Shown piece after piece: positions 1 through 5,861 of a DNA stretch of 5,968 nt. The notes under the pieces were generated by a model. The model had not been told where the DNA came from, ran no database searches, and saw only the letters and a list, made by a program, of their open reading frames with translations. Origin of the DNA: Clostridiales bacterium (lineage in GTDB: Bacteria > Bacillota_A > Clostridia > Christensenellales > Borkfalkiaceae); the NCBI GenBank assembly GCA_015055785.1, contig SVHQ01000119.1, positions 1 to 5,968 of the forward strand, given 5' to 3'. The position numbers were made by a program, and so were the translations under genes. Position 1 is the first letter of the stretch. Every line of letters begins with the position of its first letter.

Positions 1-890
1 GTATAAAACCTATTTCGCACGTGGACGTAGCCCTCAATTGCTGTCATGGCGGCTTGGGCGAGGGTGGCGGGGTGTCGGCACTGATGGAATGGAATGAAAT
101 TCCGCTTGCTTCTCCCGATCTCACTGCTTCAGGGGTATTTATGGATAAGGGGATTACAAAGCTTGTTTTGCAATCGCTGAATATTCCAACGGTGGAGTAC
201 ATTCGCGTAAACGAGGGGGATTACCGCAAGCGCGGTGCTTTTTTATTAAAGCGGATAGAGCCGAAATTAAAATACCCCGTTGTTGTCAAGCCTGCGCGGT
301 TGGGGTCGTCGATTGGCATCACGCTTGCGCATAGCGAAGAGGAACTGAAAGATTCTTTGGAAACGGCGTTTGCCTTGGACGAGAGGGTGGTGATTGAAAA
401 ATATTTGCCGAACAAAACGGACGTCAATTGTGCGGCGTATATGTTGCATGGCGAAATTGTCGTTTCCGAACCTGAAAAAGCGTTTGGCGAAGGGATATAT
501 TCTTTCGAGGATAAGTATGTAAAGGGGAACAGTGGAATAAATCAAAGTGGTAATAAAAACCGTTCTGTCTTTACAAACGAGGGGGGCATGGTCGCGTTGA
601 CTGGTGTTTTGAGGGATAAAATCCGCGCGTACACAAAGACGGTGTATAAGCGTATGAATTTGCGCGGCGTTGTGCGTATGGATTTTTTGGTGAGTGAGGG
701 AAATGCGTATTTATGCGAAGTGAATACGGTGCCTGGCTCGCTCGCATATTATCTTTTTTGTGAGCGTTTGACGGATGCGCGGCTTTTCTTGGGGGATATT
801 TTAGAAGAGGCAATTATTGAGGCGGAGAAAGGTGAAAAGAAGATTTTACATACGGGAATATTAAAAAACATTCGCAAAACCACAAAATAA
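1..890 (+). CDS. ddl: D-alanine--D-alanine ligase, 5'-truncated by window edge
   Basis: ATP-grasp ligase that joins two D-alanines to make the dipeptide at the end of the peptidoglycan stem peptide; cytoplasmic. The reading frame is open to the left edge (codons from base 3), and the GTG at 21 lies inside the conserved N-terminal region, so the true start is upstream. Motifs visible in order: HGGLGEGGG (the HG..GE.G loop of Ddl), SGVFMDKGITK (matching the SA..MDK..TK segment), KPARLGSSIGI (ATP-grasp lysine and the GSS.G loop), FEDKY in the omega loop, where the lysine-tyrosine pair typical of D-Ala-D-Ala rather than D-Ala-D-lactate enzymes is kept, VRMDF, and CEVNTVPG (metal and substrate end of the site). 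The last 40 or so residues after this motif are a Lys/Glu-rich helical tail ending in TAA at 888-890. The next gene is separated by 141 bases and has its own promoter. D-Ala-D-Ala specificity is inferred from the tyrosine; family membership is firm. Confidence 0.9.
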   Translation, partial: IKPISHVDVALNCCHGGLGEGGGVSALMEWNEIPLASPDLTASGVFMDKGITKLVLQSLNIPTVEYIRVNEGDYRKRGAFLLKRIEPKLKYPVVVKPARLGSSIGITLAHSEEELKDSLETAFALDERVVIEKYLPNKTDVNCAAYMLHGEIVVSEPEKAFGEGIYSFEDKYVKGNSGINQSGNKNRSVFTNEGGMVALTGVLRDKIRAYTKTVYKRMNLRGVVRMDFLVSEGNAYLCEVNTVPGSLAYYLFCERLTDARLFLGDILEEAIIEAEKGEKKILHTGILKNIRKTTK

Positions 891-905
891 GAGCGCAACC
901 CAAGT

Positions 906-975
906 AAAAAGCGTTGAAAAAATAAAAATATTACCGCGTTAGGCGCATAATTCATTGATTTTTTCAACGCTTTTT
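906..975. repeat. Perfect 18-bp inverted repeat with 34-nt spacer, upstream of obg
   Basis: Left arm AAAAAGCGTTGAAAAAAT at 906-923 is exactly reverse-complementary to 958-975; the spacer is 924-957. The right arm ends in TTTTT, and in RNA the pair would form a long, mostly A-U hairpin after ddl (ddl stops at 890), so it might help end ddl transcription. The loop is large for an intrinsic terminator. The right arm occupies most of the spacer between the -35 and -10 boxes of the obg promoter, so a role as a paired operator or DNA-looping site is also possible. Confidence 0.75.
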
Positions 976-983
976 GATATACT
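955..983 (+). promoter_or_regulatory. Sigma-A type promoter for obg
   Basis: TTGATT at 955-960 and TATACT at 978-983 are separated by 17 bases, and a TG at 975-976 one base before the -10 makes it an extended -10 element. Transcription would start near 989-991, giving a leader of about 42 nt before the obg ATG. The spacer coincides with the right arm of the 18-bp inverted repeat. Confidence 0.7.
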
Positions 984-1031
984 ATTTTGGATATATGTAC
1001 TAAAATACAAGGAAAAACAAGGAAAAAGGTT

Positions 1032-2312
1032 ATGGCTATCAGCGAATTTACCGATAAAGTGCGAATACTCATCAAAGCAGGCGACGGCGGCGACGGCATG
1101 AATTCCTTTAAGGCGTTCAAGGGGAAACCTGCTTGCGGCCCAGACGGCGGTGACGGTGGTAAGGGCGGCGACGTATATTTTGTCGGCGATAAGGATATGA
1201 ACGATTTGTTTTCTTTCCGTTTCACGTCCCGTTATTTTGCTGAAGATGGGGAAATGGGCGGTACGCAGAGATGTTTTGGGAAAAGCGGTAAGAGCGTTTA
1301 TATCAGAGTACCGCTGGGTACGCTTGTGCGTGATGAGGAAACGGGAACGCTTATTTGCGACGTTTTTGAGGATGGACAAGAAGTGCTCGTGGCGCGCGGC
1401 GGCAACGGCGGTAAGGGTAACGTTCGTTTTACAACGGCACGCAGACATGCCCCCAATTTCGCGCAGAAAGGCGAAAAGGTGAAACAGCACTCGGTCATTT
1501 TGGAATTGAAAGTGATTGCGGACGTGGGTTTTGTTGGTTTTCCGAACGTGGGCAAGAGCACCCTTTTGAGCAAGATTTCGGCGGCGCGACCCAAGATTGC
1601 AAACTATCATTTCACCACGCTTTCTCCCAATTTGGGCGTAGTGCGTTATTATGATAAATCTTTCGTGGCGGCAGATATTCCTGGGTTGATTGAAGGCGCG
1701 GCGCAAGGCGCAGGGCTTGGTCACGACTTCCTTCGCCATATCGAGCGTACGAGAATGATTTGCCACGTGGTGGATATTTCTGGCTGTGAAGGGCGCGATC
1801 CAATAGAAGATTTCAAGAAAATCAACGCCGAATTGAAAGAATACAGCGAAGTGCTCGCCAAAGTACCGCAAATCATCGTTTGCAATAAATGCGACATTTA
1901 CGGCGCGGAGGACAACCTCAAAGCATTCAAGAAAAAATACGGCAGAAAATATAAAATTTTCCCGATTACCGCGCTTTCTGGCGAGGGTACGAAAGAGCTG
2001 TTGGATGGTATTTTTAACGTGCTTGACGCCCTGCCTCCCGTAGAACCGATCATGCCCGAAGAAACCTTTGAATATAAGGCAAATGAGGATTTGAGTTTTG
2101 AAATTTTCAAAGACGAAGAGGGCGTGTACGTGGTTGTCGGCGGTTTAATCGATTTGTTGTGTCGAAACGTTGTGTTAAACAACCCCGATTCCATGCAATA
2201 CTTCCAAAAAGTATTACGGCTTCGCGGTGTCATCAAAGAACTTAAAAAGATGGGTTGCGAAGAGGGGGATACTGTATCTATCGGCGACGTAGAATTTGAT
2301 TTTGTCCCTTAA
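1032..2312 (+). CDS. obg: GTPase Obg (large ribosomal subunit assembly)
   Basis: Essential P-loop GTPase that binds the 50S subunit precursor and links ribosome maturation to growth and stress state. The 426-residue length is typical. Domains: glycine-rich Obg fold, residues 1 to about 160 (GDGGDG near 18, GPDGGDGGKGG near 36-46, GGNGGKGN further on); G domain with G1 GFPNVGKST at 169-177, the FTTLSPNLG switch I region, G3 DIPG at 215-218, G4 NKCD at 285-288 and G5 TALSGEG at about 313; C-terminal OCT domain from about 345 to the end, ending FDFVP. The ATG at 1032 is chosen because it begins the Obg fold (MAISEFTDKV) and has AAGG at 1019-1022 nine bases upstream. An in-frame TTG at 987 overlaps the predicted transcription start and cannot be used from that promoter. 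First gene of a probable obg-yhbY-grpE unit. The usual rplU-rpmA neighbours are not seen upstream; ddl is there instead. Confidence 0.97.
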   Translation: MAISEFTDKVRILIKAGDGGDGMNSFKAFKGKPACGPDGGDGGKGGDVYFVGDKDMNDLFSFRFTSRYFAEDGEMGGTQRCFGKSGKSVYIRVPLGTLVRDEETGTLICDVFEDGQEVLVARGGNGGKGNVRFTTARRHAPNFAQKGEKVKQHSVILELKVIADVGFVGFPNVGKSTLLSKISAARPKIANYHFTTLSPNLGVVRYYDKSFVAADIPGLIEGAAQGAGLGHDFLRHIERTRMICHVVDISGCEGRDPIEDFKKINAELKEYSEVLAKVPQIIVCNKCDIYGAEDNLKAFKKKYGRKYKIFPITALSGEGTKELLDGIFNVLDALPPVEPIMPEETFEYKANEDLSFEIFKDEEGVYVVVGGLIDLLCRNVVLNNPDSMQYFQKVLRLRGVIKELKKMGCEEGDTVSIGDVEFDFVP

Positions 2313-2316
2313 AACG

Positions 2317-2648
2317 TGTATATGCGGCATACTTCGTCGTTGCGGCTCGGTCACGTACTTCTTGTACGCTCCCTCGCCGCGCCTTGAATTATTTGCATCT
2401 CCACGTTTTAACGCGAGGGGAAACGCGAAAGATGTATATGTGGCAACTTCGTCGTTGCGGCTCGGTCACGTACTTCTTGTACGCTCCCTCGCCGCGCCTT
2501 GAATTATTTGCATCTCCACGTTTTAACGCGAGGGGAAACGCGAAAGGTGTATATGTGGCATACTTCGTCGTTGCGGCTCGGTCACGTACTTCTTGTACGC
2601 TCCCTCGCCGCGCCTTGAACTGCTTGCATCCCCACGTTTTAACGCGAG
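2317..2648. repeat. Tandem array of a 115/116-bp hairpin-bearing repeat (about 2.9 copies)
   Basis: Three head-to-tail copies: 2317-2432 (116 bp), 2433-2547 (115 bp, one base missing near 2445) and 2548-2648 (101 bp, 3' end lost). Copies 1 and 2 differ at three positions; copy 3 has four substitutions near 2620-2632 relative to copy 2. The array starts 4 bases after the obg stop and ends 44 bases before the yhbY start, so it fills the intergenic space. Each copy carries an identical 39-nt interrupted hairpin (2342-2380, 2457-2495, 2573-2611) with stem blocks GCGGC/GCCGC, GG/CC and CGTAC/GTACG, small symmetric internal loops, and loop TTCTT. A downstream part contains CGTTT...AAACG and the direct repeat AACGCG (copies 1 and 2). 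It is more GC-rich than the flanking intergenic DNA. Open frames run through it, including one in phase with yhbY, but the 115/116 period shifts frame from copy to copy, so translation is not supported. Function unknown. Confidence 0.95.
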
Positions 2649-2692
2649 AGAGGTATTACGAAATAAAAAATAAACAAAAAAAGGACAGAAAC

Positions 2693-3004
2693 ATGATTGT
2701 TACCAGTGAAAATATTACAAGCAAACAAAGAAGCAAATTAAAATCCATTGCGGCAAATTTATCGCCCGTGACGCAAATTGGTAAAAGCGGCATCACCGAC
2801 AATCTTTTAAAGACACTTTCGGATGCTTTGGACGCGCATGAAATTATCAAGGTGAATATTTTAGAAACGGCGGACGACGATGCGAGGAATCTTGCGGAAA
2901 ACGTTGCCGAGCTTTTAGAAGCTATACCCGTGGCGGTGATTGGCAGAAAAGCGATTTTCTATCGCTATTCAAGAAGAGAGAATTTTGTACACCTTGAATT
3001 TTAA
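2693..3004 (+). CDS. yhbY: YhbY family RNA-binding protein (CRM domain)
   Basis: A 103-residue stand-alone CRS1-YhbY (CRM) domain protein. Bacterial YhbY associates with pre-50S particles and is thought to help large subunit assembly. Seen in the sequence: a basic N-terminal helix (TSKQRSKLKSIAANL), the CRM loop GKSG at 30-33 in the context QIGKSGIT, an amphipathic helix DNLLKTLSDALDAHE, the strand IIKVNIL, and the C-terminal strand VIGRKAIFYR followed by a basic stretch. Length is normal for the family. Start chosen at ATG 2693 because AAGGA lies at 2681-2685, seven bases upstream, and the protein then begins exactly at the domain. A much longer open frame from 2384 would add residues translated from the tandem repeat and is not credible. 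It sits downstream of obg, consistent with a joint role in ribosome assembly, and 91 bases before grpE; no terminator separates them, so read-through is likely. Confidence 0.93.
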   Translation: MIVTSENITSKQRSKLKSIAANLSPVTQIGKSGITDNLLKTLSDALDAHEIIKVNILETADDDARNLAENVAELLEAIPVAVIGRKAIFYRYSRRENFVHLEF

Positions 3005-3095
3005 CAAAACTCCTAAAATTTTCCAAAAAGCGTTTAAAAAGGGCAAAAAGGATTTATAAATAGGGTGTAAGAAAAAGAAAAAAGAGGAAAATGCT

Positions 3096-3644
3096 ATGGA
3101 AAACGAAGAATTGAAAAAAGACGCAGCCGCGGAAGAACAAGCGGAAACGATGAAAAAAGAAGATAAGACGGCTAAGAAAAAGACGGGTAAAAAAGCGCAA
3201 GAAGAATTGGAAAAAGCTTTGGCAGACGCAGAGGAAAGTAAGCGCAAATGGTACGCTGTTACAGCGGAATATGAAAATTACCGTCGCCGCACGCAAAACC
3301 AAGCGGCACAGCGTTATGCGGAGGGTAGAAACGACGTCGTAGCATCGCTGTTCCCGATAGGGGATAATTTAGAGCGCGCTTTGTCATCCTGTACGGACGA
3401 AAATACAAAACAAGGTCTTGAAATGGTGCTCAATTCCTTTAAAAAAGTGTTAGAAAGCGAGGGCGTCGAGGAAATTAATCCCTTGGGACAACCTTTCGAT
3501 GCTGCCTTTTCGGAAGCGATTATGGCAATGCCTGCAGCCGAGGGCGAGGAAGCTGGGATTGTAAAGCAGGTTTACGTAAAAGGCTATAAAAAAGGGGACA
3601 AAGTGTTGCGTTATGCGCAGGTCATTGTGACGAGCGAGGCGTAA
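3096..3644 (+). CDS. grpE: GrpE, nucleotide exchange factor for DnaK
   Basis: Dimeric cytoplasmic co-chaperone that releases ADP from DnaK (Hsp70). 182 residues, usual length. The N-terminal third (residues 1-50) is a very charged Lys/Glu/Ala tail, followed by a long coiled-coil helix with the family segment AEYENYRRRTQNQ at about 57-69, then LFPIGDNLERAL at about 85-96 (the LPVLDNLERAL block), and the C-terminal beta domain with INPLGQPFD at 127-135 and VKGYKKGDKVLRYAQVIV at 161-178. Oddity: the signature that is usually FDP.LHEA reads FDAAFSEA here, with Ser in place of the conserved His. Start supported by AGAGGA at 3083-3088, seven bases before ATG. Usually grpE lies between hrcA and dnaK; here no hrcA or dnaK is adjacent, a terminator follows at 3746-3780, and no CIRCE-type inverted repeat is seen upstream, so control is probably through the obg promoter. 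Confidence 0.95.
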   Translation: MENEELKKDAAAEEQAETMKKEDKTAKKKTGKKAQEELEKALADAEESKRKWYAVTAEYENYRRRTQNQAAQRYAEGRNDVVASLFPIGDNLERALSSCTDENTKQGLEMVLNSFKKVLESEGVEEINPLGQPFDAAFSEAIMAMPAAEGEEAGIVKQVYVKGYKKGDKVLRYAQVIVTSEA

Positions 3645-3656
3645 ATTGCGGGATAA

Positions 3657-3693
3657 AAAATCGCGGGATGAAAATATAAAATTTTGCGATTTT
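3657..3693 (+). other. A-U rich hairpin just after grpE
   Basis: AAAATCGC (3657-3664) pairs with GCGATTTT (3686-3693), and an inner AAAAT/ATTTT stem (3671-3675 / 3681-3685, loop ATAAA) stacks next to it, with GGGATG as a one-sided bulge. It lies 12 bases after the grpE stop. No long T run follows, so it is more likely an mRNA 3'-end or processing structure than the main terminator. The sequence GCGGGAT followed by an A-rich run is repeated directly at 3648 and 3663. Confidence 0.35.
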
Positions 3694-3745
3694 GGAACAT
3701 ATTTTTGCTTGAAAAACAGTGGCAGAAATTAACAAAAATGCTGGG

Positions 3746-3780
3746 AAGCGGTTCGTAAAAAGGCGAGCCGCTTATTTTTT
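3746..3780 (+). terminator. Intrinsic terminator of the obg-yhbY-grpE unit
   Basis: AAGCGGTTCG at 3746-3755 pairs with CGAGCCGCTT at 3764-3773 (10 bp with one G-U), 8-nt loop, then ATTTTTT. It ends transcription about 100 bases after grpE and insulates the downstream lipoprotein gene. Confidence 0.9.
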
Positions 3781-3835
3781 ATAAAATAAAGCAGAAAAAG
3801 TTTGTGAAAATTAATGTATAATGAAAGCATTTTAC

Positions 3836-3864
3836 TTGACAAATGATAAAATGTGTTTTATAAT
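3836..3864 (+). promoter_or_regulatory. Perfect consensus sigma-A promoter for the Cys-rich lipoprotein gene
   Basis: TTGACA at 3836-3841, 17-base spacer, TATAAT at 3859-3864: both boxes and spacing match the consensus exactly. The start point would be near 3871, giving a leader of about 56 nt. A promoter this good suggests high or repressor-gated expression. Confidence 0.88.
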
Positions 3865-3873
3865 GTTTTAGTG

Positions 3874-3894
3874 AAATAGTATAAAGAACTATTT
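3874..3894 (+). promoter_or_regulatory. Stem-loop / palindrome at the 5' end of the lipoprotein mRNA
   Basis: AAATAGT at 3874-3880 and ACTATTT at 3888-3894 form a perfect 7-bp inverted repeat around ATAAAGA. It begins within a few bases of the predicted transcription start. In RNA it could be a 5' stabilising hairpin; in DNA it could be an operator just downstream of the promoter. The sequence alone does not decide. Confidence 0.5.
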
Positions 3895-3926
3895 TGTAGA
3901 GAAAAAGATTAGGAGGATGTTCTTCT

Positions 3927-5645
3927 ATGAGAAAGATAAAAATTTTCGCTGTTGCACTTTTGACAGTGTTGACGGCTGCCATTTTCACGGTAGGCGCAGC
4001 AGGCTGTACGGAAAAAGGCGACAGAGAAGACAAGGAGCATGTTTGTACGTGGACGGCTGTTAGCGTAACAGAAGCTACTTGTGATGATGCTGCTACGGCG
4101 ACGTATAAGTGTACGTATAACGGTTGCGAAAAAACAAAGACGGAAAAAGTTGGTGCTAAATTGGGGCACAACGAAGTAACGTTTGAGTACATTGCACCCA
4201 CCTGTACGCAACCTGGGTATAAAAATGTTAAAAAATGTACCCGTTGTGAAAAGATTACATACAGCGAATTCAAGATTGATCCCACCGGACATGATAAGAA
4301 TTTCAACAAATATTCTTCCGATTATAAGGGTTCGAAACCGGCTAACTGTCAGCAAGGTGCATATTGCGGTGTTTGCGGTGCTTACGATATCGATCCTGTA
4401 ACGGGCGAACATATTATTGATGAAAGCCACAAACCTGATTTGTTGGTTTACAAGGAAAAGACGCCTACGTGTGAAGAAATCGGTTGGTTTGAATATGTAC
4501 GTTGTCAGGTGCCAGGCTGCTCCTATACGACGTATTCGGAAAGAGCAGAGCTTGGCCATGACGTAAAATTGGAATACTCCAATTCTAAATTGGCGACGTG
4601 CGTATCGCTTGGTTTCTGCGGCCGTTGTAATAAAGAATATGGCGATTTCAACAATCACGATAAGAACTATGTGACAACATCTGCTTCCTATTGTGGCTCT
4701 AAGGATAAGATTTGCGGTCTTTCCAGAGCATACTGTGGCGTTTGCGATCAGTATTGGGGAGATTTCCCTCAACACGTATTGGATAGTTTTGAAGCAAAAG
4801 AACCCACTTGTTTGGCTGTAGGTAATTATGCCTATGTAAAATGTAAGACTTGTCAATACACGACTTATGAAGAAATCGCTGCACTTGGTCACCGTGTTGA
4901 AATTATTCCTGCAGTAGAACCTACTTGCACCACAACGGGTTGGGCAGAAGGTCAGCACTGCTTGAATTGCTATGAGATTTTGGCAGAACCTATTTTGTTG
5001 AAAGCTCTTGGACATGATGGCGAGAGAGAAAATCAGGAAACGGAAAGAGATTTGATTCATTGGCAGTCTTATTTGCCTGATTGCACGCACGGTGGTTACT
5101 GCGGAATTTGTGGGAAATTGTATGGTAGCGGCATGGTTACGGGAAGACATGATTTAATTACTGTTCCTGCGCAAGCAGCTACTTGTCAAGCAGACGGATG
5201 GGATGAATATATTGAATGTAAATATTGTCATTACTCAACGTATGAGGAAAATGTTATTCCTGCTGTACCTCATTCTCCTAGAGAATATCCTGCAGTAGAA
5301 CCTACTTGTACGAAACCTGGTTATGAAAAATGGACTGGCTGTATTTACTGTATGGTAAGACCTGTTATTCCTGCGCTTGGCCATGATGGTCAAAGAAGAG
5401 GACAATATACGGTAGAGGATTTAATTGATTCCGATTCTTATTATCCGAACTGTGAAAGATATGGTTATTGTGGTATTTGCGATTCGTTCTACGGTACGCA
5501 TCCAAATGGACACGTAGAAGGTGTTCCTGCAACGTGTACTACTCCAGCTATTTGTAAAGAATGCGGCGAAGAATATGGTAAGCCTTGGGGACATACCTTT
5601 AAAAATAACGTATGTACGCATTGTGGAGTAAGAAAAGAAGACTAA
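3927..5645 (+). CDS. Cysteine-rich repeat lipoprotein, function unknown
   Basis: 572 residues. Not recognised as a named protein. The N-terminus is a lipoprotein signal: basic MRKIK, a hydrophobic stretch 6-25, and lipobox AAGC with acceptor Cys27, so the mature protein is probably anchored outside the membrane; Ala at -3 is less usual than Leu. The rest is repeats with 43 further Cys. Long type A repeats read (P/A)TC...G...Y..C..C..TTY.E...LGH; short type B repeats read C...GYCG.C...YG...H. The order by first Cys is A52 A93 B141, A182 B225 and a B ending in YCGVC at 269-273, A295 A334 B386, A420 A461 B509, then a short repeat at 537 and a terminal CTHC. This is four triplets of about 113-130 residues plus a remnant. 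Two type A repeats have C-x4-C (62-67, 193-198) instead of CxxC. Each repeat offers three Cys and one His, which could bind zinc or form disulfides. Such Cys/LGH repeats occur in surface proteins of gut Bacillota. AGGAGG at 3911-3916 is 10 bases before ATG. It has its own promoter and terminator, so it is monocistronic. Confidence 0.9.
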   Translation: MRKIKIFAVALLTVLTAAIFTVGAAGCTEKGDREDKEHVCTWTAVSVTEATCDDAATATYKCTYNGCEKTKTEKVGAKLGHNEVTFEYIAPTCTQPGYKNVKKCTRCEKITYSEFKIDPTGHDKNFNKYSSDYKGSKPANCQQGAYCGVCGAYDIDPVTGEHIIDESHKPDLLVYKEKTPTCEEIGWFEYVRCQVPGCSYTTYSERAELGHDVKLEYSNSKLATCVSLGFCGRCNKEYGDFNNHDKNYVTTSASYCGSKDKICGLSRAYCGVCDQYWGDFPQHVLDSFEAKEPTCLAVGNYAYVKCKTCQYTTYEEIAALGHRVEIIPAVEPTCTTTGWAEGQHCLNCYEILAEPILLKALGHDGERENQETERDLIHWQSYLPDCTHGGYCGICGKLYGSGMVTGRHDLITVPAQAATCQADGWDEYIECKYCHYSTYEENVIPAVPHSPREYPAVEPTCTKPGYEKWTGCIYCMVRPVIPALGHDGQRRGQYTVEDLIDSDSYYPNCERYGYCGICDSFYGTHPNGHVEGVPATCTTPAICKECGEEYGKPWGHTFKNNVCTHCGVRKED

Positions 5646-5671
5646 TCTTTAAAATCTACAAAATGAAACAT

Positions 5672-5708
5672 AAACATCCGTTTGCGGTAGTGCAAGCGGA
5701 TGTTTTTT
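5672..5708 (+). terminator. Intrinsic terminator after the Cys-rich lipoprotein gene
   Basis: ACATCCGTTTGC at 5674-5685 pairs with GCAAGCGGATGT at 5692-5703 (12 bp, one G-U), extended by AA/TT on the outside, six-base loop GGTAGT, and a run of six T from 5703. It starts 27 bases after the stop codon. Confidence 0.93.
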
Positions 5709-5739
5709 CGTCGCAGGCTGATAAAATTTGTTTTTGGGA

Positions 5740-5768
5740 TTGACATATGATTATAAAAAGTGTATAAT
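5740..5768 (+). promoter_or_regulatory. Perfect consensus sigma-A promoter for the SDR gene
   Basis: TTGACA at 5740-5745, 17-base spacer, TATAAT at 5763-5768. The start point would be near 5775, giving a leader of about 87 nt before the ATG at 5862. Confidence 0.88.
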
Positions 5769-5787
5769 AGGTTTGTAATATATCGAA

Positions 5788-5824
5788 CGTTGCTTTTGCG
5801 TAAATAAAATATGGAAAGCAAGCG
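5788..5824 (+). promoter_or_regulatory. Leader hairpin upstream of the SDR gene
   Basis: CGTTGCTTT at 5788-5796 pairs with AAAGCAAGCG at 5815-5824 (7 bp, a bulged G at 5822, then 2 bp), with an 18-nt loop. It lies in the predicted untranslated leader and no T run follows it. It does not match a riboswitch I recognise. Confidence 0.35.
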
Positions 5825-5861
5825 TCTGTATTGCATATCAAGAAAAGGATGGTATGACGAA

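Noticed and set aside
21..23. GTG as the start of ddl
   Set aside because: It falls within the conserved Ddl N-terminal region and the frame is open to the window edge, so the start is upstream.
939..1871. 310-residue open frame on the minus strand across obg
   Set aside because: Shadow of the obg coding strand; no family features, while obg is unmistakable.
2317..2648. CRISPR array
   Set aside because: Units are 115/116 bp and the whole unit is repeated, with no unique spacers between short repeats.
2384..2692. Open frame continuous with yhbY that would give it a 103-residue N-terminal extension
   Set aside because: The extension is translation of the tandem repeat, changes frame between copies, matches no family, and yhbY has a good ribosome site right before ATG 2693.
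3033..3060. Possible weak promoter before grpE (TTTAAA, 16 bases, TATAAA)
   Set aside because: Very A/T-rich stretch where such matches are expected by chance; grpE can be served by read-through from the obg promoter.
3817..3822. A TATAAT that could be another -10 box upstream of the main lipoprotein promoter
   Set aside because: The position 17 bases upstream reads GAAAAA, with no -35 similarity and no TGn extension.
3909..5150. 413-residue open frame on the minus strand across the lipoprotein gene
   Set aside because: Antisense to a clearly coding, repeat-structured gene with promoter, ribosome site and terminator on the + strand; its translation shows no recognisable domain.
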